Positions 1-4,892 of a DNA stretch of 11,499 nt are shown here, piece after piece. The notes under the pieces are model-generated. The model searched no databases. It was given only the letters and a program-made list of their open reading frames with translations, and had not been told where the DNA came from. Source of the stretch: RGIG8767 sp964531805 (lineage in GTDB: Bacteria; Bacillota; Clostridia; Lachnospirales; Lachnospiraceae); NCBI GenBank assembly GCA_964531805.1, contig CAZHGE010000086.1, positions 1 to 11,499 on the forward strand, read 5' to 3'. Numbering within the stretch: the stretch's first letter is position 1; each line of letters opens with the position of its first letter. The position numbers and the translations under genes were made by a program.

Positions 1-803
1 ACACTGTAAGTAAAACTGTTACTATGCCAATGGTTGAGTATATTAAGCCTACTTGTAACCTTGCCGCAAATATGACAGTGGATGGAGTTATTACTCTTAC
101 TATTAGTGGTAAATATTTTAATGGTAATTTTGGTGCAGTAGCCAATAGCATACAAGTGAATTATAGATATAAAGCTAATAGTGGCAATTACGGCAGCTGG
201 ATTGGTATAACTCCTACTTTAGAAGGAAACAGCTATACTGTTAATGAAAAAATCTCTGGTTTGGATTATAGACAAACATACACTATTGAAGCTTGGGTTG
301 GCGATGCTTTTTATACAAAAGGGTTTAATAATGGAGTTTATTCTAACTCTAAATCTGTTACAAGTTTTCCTGTGTTTGATTGGAGTGAAAACGATTTTAA
401 TTTTAATGTACCTGTTACTGTAAATGGCAACAAACTATTTTATGAAGCGGGTGATACAATAACTTTTCCAAATGTTTCAGCAGTATGGAGTGGTTATGTG
501 ACTTCCAGTACAACAGAATTATATCTCTATATTCCTCTTGATAAACCTGTTTTGGCAAAAGGTTTTACGCCTTCGGGTACAGTAATGTGTAGAAGTGTTA
601 ATGGTTATATTAATGGGACTGCCTGGGCGACTTCAACAGCAATAAATTTAGCTAAAATATCTTCGTATACAGAAGTCCTTTACCAGATTAGTCCTTCTGG
701 TTTGCTAATACGATTAACAAATGCTTCTGCCATTGCTAATGCCACTAATAACACACCAGTAGCAGCAACACCTTACAATGAAGTTACTATTACATTTACA
801 TAA
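1..803 (+). CDS. Phage tail / tail-tip structural protein, 5'-partial
   Basis: The frame is open to the left edge (first whole codon at 3). No ribosome binding site precedes the first ATG at 24, so this is most likely the C-terminal 266 residues of a longer protein. The visible part is rich in Ser, Thr, Asn, Gly and aromatic residues and reads as beta-sandwich material. An Ig/FN3-like unit comes first, with SGLDYRQTYTIEAWV typical of such folds. A linker carrying FPVFDWSENDFNFNVPV follows, and I associate that motif with siphovirus minor structural proteins of the DUF859 type. A beta-rich C-terminal domain ends in TITFT. No enzymatic motif is seen. It lies 13 bp before a holin-like gene, as expected at the end of a phage tail operon. 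Its role is probably virion tail structure or host-surface binding. The family name is from memory; the phage-structural call is firmer. Confidence 0.7.
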   Translation, partial: TVSKTVTMPMVEYIKPTCNLAANMTVDGVITLTISGKYFNGNFGAVANSIQVNYRYKANSGNYGSWIGITPTLEGNSYTVNEKISGLDYRQTYTIEAWVGDAFYTKGFNNGVYSNSKSVTSFPVFDWSENDFNFNVPVTVNGNKLFYEAGDTITFPNVSAVWSGYVTSSTTELYLYIPLDKPVLAKGFTPSGTVMCRSVNGYINGTAWATSTAINLAKISSYTEVLYQISPSGLLIRLTNASAIANATNNTPVAATPYNEVTITFT

Positions 804-810
804 TGGAGGA
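804..810 (+). promoter_or_regulatory. Ribosome binding site of the holin-like gene
   Basis: TGGAGGA lies directly after the stop codon of the tail gene and 6 nt before the ATG at 817. It fixes that start and suggests translation of the two genes from one mRNA. Confidence 0.8.
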
Positions 811-816
811 TAAAAG

Positions 817-1128
817 ATGGATATAGCAGGATTAACACAAATTATCTCAACTCTTGGTTTCCCTGTAGCTTGCGTTGTTTTCTTGGGATTTTTTGTTTAT
901 AAAATCTATAATGATACGACAAAACAAAACGCAGAAAATATGGAGAAAGTCCAACAGAGATGTCAAGAAAGAGAAGATAAACTTTACCAAGAGATAAAAG
1001 AGAATAGAGAAGTAAATGCACAGGCGATTGCGACAATCGCACATTACGCAGAAAAATTAGATACTATTCAAACAGATATCAATGTAATTAAAACTGATAT
1101 TACAATTTTAACAAGTAAAGTTGAATAA
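817..1128 (+). CDS. BhlA/UviB-type holin-like phage protein
   Basis: This 103-residue protein has a short N-terminus and one transmembrane helix at about residues 10-30 (LGFPVACVVFLGFFVYKIY). A long, highly charged helical tail follows, rich in Lys, Glu and Gln with coiled-coil character, and ends in an INVIKTDITILTSKVE-like stretch. Size and layout fit the BhlA/UviB bacteriocin/phage holin-like family, whose members are thought to permeabilise the membrane at the end of the lytic cycle. The start at 817 is supported by TGGAGGA 6 nt upstream. It is the last gene of the phage late operon here and is followed 10 bp later by a strong terminator. No endolysin gene follows, which is unusual for a lysis module; the lysin may lie upstream of the window. 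A small membrane-anchored scaffold with a non-lytic role cannot be excluded. Confidence 0.75.
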   Translation: MDIAGLTQIISTLGFPVACVVFLGFFVYKIYNDTTKQNAENMEKVQQRCQEREDKLYQEIKENREVNAQAIATIAHYAEKLDTIQTDINVIKTDITILTSKVE

Positions 1129-1137
1129 CCAATAGCA

Positions 1138-1203
1138 AAGGGATTTGCGGCGACTCGTTGAAAGAATCGGACGAGTGGGACTGCCGCAAGTCCCTTTTTT
1201 TTT
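1138..1203 (+). terminator. Rho-independent terminator ending the prophage late operon
   Basis: A 14-bp stem pairs 1138-1151 with 1183-1196 with one G-U wobble. It encloses a second 5-bp stem (ACTCG 1153-1157 with CGAGT 1172-1176) and runs into a tract of nine T at 1195-1203. It starts 9 nt after the holin-like gene stop. It is the strongest hairpin in the window and a clean end for phage transcription. Confidence 0.9.
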
Positions 1204-1290
1204 GTTGCTTTTGGATTTGATTTGTGGTAGGATAAAGGCGAAAGATGATGGGGGTTGACATTCATTTTATGATGGGTGCAATCCTTGTAA

Positions 1291-1335
1291 AATAAGGCTT
1301 TTTTAGCAGTTTTAGTCATGCCTGTAGAAATGATG
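1291..1335. other. Putative right phage-host junction (attR region)
   Basis: Phage late genes and their terminator end at about 1203. Sequence resembling the host gene 3' end begins near 1324. The crossover core would therefore lie somewhere in this stretch. The opposite end of the prophage is outside the window, so the repeated core cannot be identified here and the boundary is inference only. Confidence 0.3.
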
Positions 1336-1428
1336 GGACTTATCGGTGCAGGTAACAACCCAATGGTTGGTATGACAGTTGCAGTTGCAGTTTCTATCGA
1401 AGAGGCTGCTAAGGCAGGCAAATTCTAA
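1318..1428 (+). pseudogene. 3' fragment of a gene resembling the GGGtGRT protein family
   Basis: Thirty-six codons end in TAA at 1426 and read VEMMGLIGAGNNPMVG, then TVAVAVSIEEAAKAGKF. This resembles, from memory, the C-terminus of GGGtGRT-family proteins, a family of unknown function common in Clostridia. The frame is open only back to 1291 and neither the ATG at 1318 nor any earlier codon has a ribosome binding site, so this is not an intact gene. Codon choice (GGT, GCA, GTT, AAC, ATC) looks like that of a well-expressed host gene, unlike the phage genes to the left. A terminator follows at 1467, so the natural gene end seems preserved. The simplest reading is that the prophage integrated in the 3' part of this gene and the right junction retains its tail. 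An old deletion would look similar. Confidence 0.5.
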
Positions 1429-1466
1429 GACTTTGATACAAGTTTTAATTTTAAAATGAATCATTT

Positions 1467-1494
1467 GGGGGCTCTTGAAAAAGAGTCCCTTTTT
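1467..1494 (+). terminator. Rho-independent terminator after the gene fragment
   Basis: A 10-bp stem with two G-U pairs (1467-1476 with 1481-1490) closes a GAAA loop and leads into TTTTT at 1490-1494. It lies 38 nt after the stop at 1428 and is a plausible native terminator of the truncated gene. Confidence 0.75.
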
Positions 1495-1528
1495 AATGAA
1501 AAAAATAGTATTTTACAGAAAAAGCATG

Positions 1529-1556
1529 AAAAACTAGCCTTATGGCTAGTTTTTTT
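1529..1556. terminator. Second hairpin terminator, A/T flanked on both sides
   Basis: A perfect 11-bp stem (1529-1539 with 1544-1554) has a TTAT loop, a core CTAGCC/GGCTAG, five A on the left and seven T on the right. It could work in both directions. No gene ends directly before it, so its partner transcript is not evident. Confidence 0.65.
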
Positions 1557-1577
1557 ATATAGCAATCTTTGCTATAT
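1557..1577. repeat. Perfect 9-bp inverted repeat next to the terminator
   Basis: ATATAGCAA at 1557-1565 and TTGCTATAT at 1569-1577 are exact reverse complements around a 3-nt loop. It begins immediately after the T tract of the preceding terminator. Its role is unknown. Confidence 0.55.
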
Positions 1578-1661
1578 ATTGTATGTACTCAAGGGGAAAG
1601 TGTACAAGATGTATTGGGAAATATTGAGTTTCTGTTTGGAATAGGGGATCAAATAGGAAAC

Positions 1662-1678
1662 CTGCATGTTTCATGCAG
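1662..1678. repeat. 7-bp inverted repeat, leader hairpin
   Basis: CTGCATG at 1662-1668 and CATGCAG at 1672-1678 form a perfect stem with a TTT loop. It sits 9 nt before the next, larger hairpin, in the stretch ahead of the regulator gene. It could be a leader structure or an operator half. Confidence 0.45.
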
Positions 1679-1686
1679 ATAAAAAG

Positions 1687-1716
1687 AAAACATGGCATTC
1701 GTGCCATGTTTCTTTT
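1687..1716 (+). terminator. TTCG-loop hairpin overlapping a possible promoter
   Basis: A 10-bp stem (1688-1697 with 1702-1711, core CATGGCA/TGCCATG) is closed by a stable TTCG tetraloop and extends outward past one bulged A. The downstream T tract is broken by a C (TTTCTTTT), so termination would be only moderate. The same arms lie where a -35 box would sit for the TATAAT at 1716, so an operator is an alternative reading. Confidence 0.5.
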
Positions 1717-1721
1717 ATAAT
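1716..1721 (+). promoter_or_regulatory. Possible -10 box of the regulator promoter
   Basis: A perfect TATAAT lies 63 nt before the GTG start at 1785. The -35 position 17 nt upstream falls in the palindrome and reads TGGCAT, a poor match. If real, the promoter would depend on an activator or be covered by a protein bound to the palindrome. Confidence 0.35.
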
Positions 1722-1784
1722 ATGGGTAAATAATTACTTCATGGGTGTGACTGGACGAGATTTTATACGAAAGAAGGCGGGGAC

Positions 1785-4142
1785 GTGGCTGTTTATTTAA
1801 AAATAGCAAGTATATATAAAAAATTTAAACTGGCAGAAGAACAAAATAAGATATTATTTATTACTGCGCCCTGTGGTTATGGGAAAAGTGCTGCGTTTGA
1901 GTACTATTATCGTCGAAAACCCTATTTTCAAACTAGTGGAAGAAACGGCAGTTTGAGTCATATGCCGCCAATTGATACGATTCGTCAAAGTGTGGTTCTG
2001 TTTGATGATATTTGTTTTTTGACGGATGAACAATCGAAACAGTATGTGCTTGATATGCTTTATCATGGACAGAAAACAGTGGTTTTAATGGGAAGAGGGT
2101 CACTTCCAGTATGGCTTGTAAAAGTGGATGTAGAATTGGAATTTGTTCGTGCCGATAAAAGAGATCTCATGTTTTCCAGTAATGAAACGAAAGCATATTT
2201 GGAAAAAATGGGATATGAATGTCAAATGGAACTGGCTGATGTTTTGACGGATAAATTGGGAGGCTATCCGCTTCTAACTATGTTTTATACCAAAAATTTA
2301 GGAGTAGAAGCAGAGTATAGTAATGATGTTTATTTTAAGGCAGTACGTGAGTTGTATCATTATTTTGATGAAGTTCTTTGGAATGTATGGAATGAAAAAT
2401 TAGAGACTGCCTTGCTTGCGACCTGTGAATTTAAGGTTTATACAGTAGAATTGATTGAGCGGATTACCGGCTTGGATAAATTGGCAGATTTGATTGAATA
2501 TGCTTATAGTATTGGTAACTTTGTAACGCATTTAGGAAATAAAAAATATCAGATTGATCCTATTTTGCGTGAGTATGTTTTGTGGAAGCGTTCTTTTGCT
2601 TATTCACAGCAGGATTTAGAACGCATGTATTGGATTGCGGCAGAATATTATGAGGAGTCTGACGATGTAGAAAATGCCTTGAAATATTATCACAAAGCAG
2701 GACGTAGTGATAGCATAACGCAGTTGTTGATAAAGAAAGCAGAATGTGATCCGGCAAGAGCACAGTTGTTCCGCACAAGAAAATATCTTTTTGCATTAGA
2801 GGAAGAAGAAATCAAGAAAAATCCTGCGTTAATTGCCAGTGTAAGTTTATTACATTCGATTTTACTTTCGCCTCAAGAATCAGAAAAATGGTATGATTTT
2901 CTGGTGGATCATTTACATACTCCAAGATTGACATCAGAAGAAAAAAAAGAGGTAAAAAATCGTATTTTATTTTTGGATATGTCATTGATGCACCGTCTTC
3001 CGGCATTAAGAATAGAAAGTGTATATCATGCAGCTGAACTTATTAAAAAAGAAAATGTAAAGATACCGGAGATGGCGGTAACAGGAAACTCTCCTTCTCT
3101 TATTAATGGCGGCGTGGATTTTTCACTTTTTTTAAAGAGGAGTAAAAAAGAGCGTGTAAAGTTTAGAAGGCCGCTTATCGATGTATTCGGAAGTTATGGA
3201 AGAGCACTTTATGATGCAGGAACCGCAGAAAGTATGCTGGAATATAATACAGGCAGTACCTTTGAAATTATGCAATTATTAAATGAAGCCTATGCGGTGT
3301 CAGATGTTATGGGAAGAATGGAAGTCTGTTTTGTGACAATCGTTCTTCTTACCAGACTGCATTTAATACGTGGTCAGATTAATGTAGCAATAGAACAGAT
3401 GGAAAACTTTTATGAAAAGATAAAAAAGGAGGAGGCATTTTATTTAATCCCTAATATGAACGCTTTTTGGGCATGGATTTCTCTGCTTCAAGGGGATACG
3501 GGGATGGCAAAGGAATGGTTGAAGGAAGCTCCCAATGAGAATGTAGAGTTTTATATTACAGAACGTTATCGTTACATGCATAAGGTGCGTATCATGATTG
3601 CAGCTGGTAATATGGAGCATGCGTATTCATTGATTAAACGGCTGAATCTTTATTATGTTGAATATCATAGAGAATATTATTGGATACAAAATAAAGTATT
3701 GGAGGCGATACTTGTTTACCGTTTAGGTGATGGCAGATGGGAAAAAATACTAGTAGAAGCTATTGAGAAAGCAGAGGAATATCATTATGTAAGAGTGATT
3801 GCGGATGAAGGGGCTGCGGTTATGCCTCTTCTTACGAAATTAAAAAAAGATGTCCGCCAAAAGGCGTTTGTAAAGAAAGTGTTGAGTGAGGCGGATAAAA
3901 TGGCAAAAATGTATCCCGATTATATGGAACCGGAATTTAAGTTACAGGAGCCGCTTACCAAAAAGGAAATGGAAATTTTAGATTTGATGCATAGTGGAAA
4001 AAAGTCAGAGGAAATCTGTGAAATCTGTAATATTAGTTATAGTGGCTTGAAATTTCATAACCGTAATATTTATCGTAAACTGGGAGTCAGCAGCAGACAG
4101 GAAGCAGAAAGAAAGGCAGTACTGCTTCGAATCGTAGATTAA
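1785..4142 (+). CDS. MalT-like regulator: STAND-type ATPase with C-terminal LuxR HTH
   Basis: This 785-residue predicted transcription factor has the MalT layout. A Walker A motif is at residues 28-35 (APCGYGKS), and hydrophobic VVLF plus DD at 70-75 serves as Walker B. A winged-helix-like and long helical repeat region, probably degenerate TPRs, fills about 200-700. A LuxR-type HTH is at about 724-785, with LTKKEMEILDLM followed by GLKFHNRNIYRKLGVSSR, which matches the recognition-helix signature of the family. Such proteins bind a small inducer through the repeat region, hydrolyse ATP, oligomerise and activate transcription. The inducer and targets are not visible. The start is GTG at 1785, with a purine-rich AAGGCGGGG immediately upstream. 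The spacing is short and no in-frame ATG precedes it after the stop at 1731. The gene stands alone between terminators, so it is an orphan regulator here. Family call is firm; function is open. Confidence 0.9.
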   Translation: MAVYLKIASIYKKFKLAEEQNKILFITAPCGYGKSAAFEYYYRRKPYFQTSGRNGSLSHMPPIDTIRQSVVLFDDICFLTDEQSKQYVLDMLYHGQKTVVLMGRGSLPVWLVKVDVELEFVRADKRDLMFSSNETKAYLEKMGYECQMELADVLTDKLGGYPLLTMFYTKNLGVEAEYSNDVYFKAVRELYHYFDEVLWNVWNEKLETALLATCEFKVYTVELIERITGLDKLADLIEYAYSIGNFVTHLGNKKYQIDPILREYVLWKRSFAYSQQDLERMYWIAAEYYEESDDVENALKYYHKAGRSDSITQLLIKKAECDPARAQLFRTRKYLFALEEEEIKKNPALIASVSLLHSILLSPQESEKWYDFLVDHLHTPRLTSEEKKEVKNRILFLDMSLMHRLPALRIESVYHAAELIKKENVKIPEMAVTGNSPSLINGGVDFSLFLKRSKKERVKFRRPLIDVFGSYGRALYDAGTAESMLEYNTGSTFEIMQLLNEAYAVSDVMGRMEVCFVTIVLLTRLHLIRGQINVAIEQMENFYEKIKKEEAFYLIPNMNAFWAWISLLQGDTGMAKEWLKEAPNENVEFYITERYRYMHKVRIMIAAGNMEHAYSLIKRLNLYYVEYHREYYWIQNKVLEAILVYRLGDGRWEKILVEAIEKAEEYHYVRVIADEGAAVMPLLTKLKKDVRQKAFVKKVLSEADKMAKMYPDYMEPEFKLQEPLTKKEMEILDLMHSGKKSEEICEICNISYSGLKFHNRNIYRKLGVSSRQEAERKAVLLRIVD

Positions 4143-4160
4143 ACAATATAGCGCATTAAA

Positions 4161-4191
4161 AAAGGACAACGTTTTTGCGTTGTCCTTTGCT
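4161..4191. terminator. Bidirectional terminator between the regulator and lipoprotein genes
   Basis: A perfect 11-bp stem (4161-4171 with 4178-4188, core GGACAACG/CGTTGTCC) lies between two convergent genes. Read on the minus strand it is followed by six T (positions 4163-4158), and on the plus strand by a T-rich tail, so it can end both transcripts. Confidence 0.85.
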
Positions 4192-4231
4192 TTTCAATGA
4201 ATTGATTTGTTAAGCATATAAATAATTTTGT

Positions 4232-4729
4232 TTATTCTTCCGTAACTGGTTCAAAATCAAGAACTTCTTCTTCTGTAATAATAATATCGTCGCCTTCTGG
4301 TAATTCACCTTGTAAAAGGGAAGAGATATAAGCGAGACGCTTCATAGCACGGTTATAATTTTCCTGCGCAATAGAGGCGGTTTCTTCAGAGTATTCAGCA
4401 GATTCAAATACTTCATGATACAAACGGACTGCTTCTGTCATATACTCGGATGCTTCATCTGCTAAATTTTCAATAGATGCAAATTCTTTTGGAACTTCCA
4501 TTTCGGCAAGAATAAGAAATTGTGCTTCCATTTCATCCAGGCAGTTAAGAACTTCACTTGCAGCAGTATCAGAAGAGGTGTCAATTTCTTCCATTCGCGT
4601 AGATATGTCTGCAATGTTCTGGGTAAATGTACTTATATGTTCACTGTATTCTTCTAGTTTCTGATCCTTGCCACAGCCTGTCAAACACAAGCACAGCATA
4701 GCAGAAAGAAAAAGGATTCTTTTTTTCAT
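4232..4729 (-). CDS. Predicted small secreted lipoprotein of unknown function
   Basis: The 165-residue product begins with a classic lipoprotein signal peptide: MKKR, a hydrophobic core, and lipobox L16-T17-G18-C19. The mature protein would be lipid-anchored at Cys19 on the outer face of the membrane. It is strongly acidic and almost entirely helical, with a Ser/Thr/Glu-rich first half, AMKRLAYISSLLQGELP near residue 135, and a disordered acidic C-terminus ending in EPVTEE. No enzymatic motif, and no family I recognise. The start is set by AGGAG at 4736-4740, 6 nt upstream of the ATG. It is monocistronic, convergent with the regulator gene and divergent from the metH-like gene. A helical envelope or adhesion-scaffold role is only a guess. 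That it is a lipoprotein is well supported. Confidence 0.85.
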   Translation of the reverse strand: MKKRILFLSAMLCLCLTGCGKDQKLEEYSEHISTFTQNIADISTRMEEIDTSSDTAASEVLNCLDEMEAQFLILAEMEVPKEFASIENLADEASEYMTEAVRLYHEVFESAEYSEETASIAQENYNRAMKRLAYISSLLQGELPEGDDIIITEEEVLDFEPVTEE

Positions 4730-4759
4730 AGTAATCTCCTGTAAAAATAGTCCTTTTTG

Positions 4760-4788
4760 AATTTACCATATCAGCCTTATTTCTTCAA
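4760..4788 (-). promoter_or_regulatory. Putative promoter of the lipoprotein gene
   Basis: On the minus strand TTGAAG (4788-4783) is followed after 17 nt by TAAATT (4765-4760). The -10 box is preceded by TGG, an extended -10 signature. It lies 31 nt upstream of the start codon at 4729. The -10 matches consensus at only four of six positions. Confidence 0.45.
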
Positions 4789-4798
4789 TAATAAAATA

Positions 4799-4827
4799 TT
4801 GTATTAAAAGCGGTGCAATGCTATACT
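4799..4827 (+). promoter_or_regulatory. Putative promoter of the metH-like operon
   Basis: TTGTAT (4799-4804) and TATACT (4822-4827) are separated by exactly 17 nt, a good vegetative sigma-factor promoter. Transcription would begin near 4834, giving a leader of about 60 nt, too short for an S-box or cobalamin riboswitch. It is back to back with the lipoprotein promoter. Confidence 0.65.
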
Positions 4828-4892
4828 AAAGGGAAAATGAATGGAAAAAACTATATCTAGTATAAAGGGAATAGAAAGGTTTGGATATATAG

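Larger units (their letters stand above)
1204..1784. other. 581-bp gap without an intact gene between prophage and regulator
   Basis: The stretch holds the 36-codon gene fragment (1318-1428), two terminators (1467-1494 and 1529-1556), three further inverted repeats (1557-1577, 1662-1678, 1687-1716) and a possible -10 box at 1716. A 62-codon frame at 1456-1644 crosses both terminators and has no ribosome binding site, so it is not called. The remaining 1206-1290 contains nothing I can assign. Confidence 0.6.

Noticed and set aside
1254..1290. TTGACA at 1256 as a promoter reading toward the gene fragment
   Set aside because: No acceptable -10 box occurs 16-18 nt downstream; TAAAAT appears only after 27 nt.
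1068..1421. 117-codon minus-strand reading frame
   Set aside because: It is antisense to the phage terminator and to the gene fragment, with no ribosome binding site. The composition is the mirror of the plus-strand coding sequence.
1456..1644. 62-codon plus-strand reading frame
   Set aside because: It runs through two terminator hairpins, has no ribosome binding site, and its translation has no domain character.
4834..4892. S-box or cobalamin riboswitch before the metH-like gene
   Set aside because: The leader predicted from the promoter is only about 60 nt, too short for either class, and no conserved core or terminator is present.
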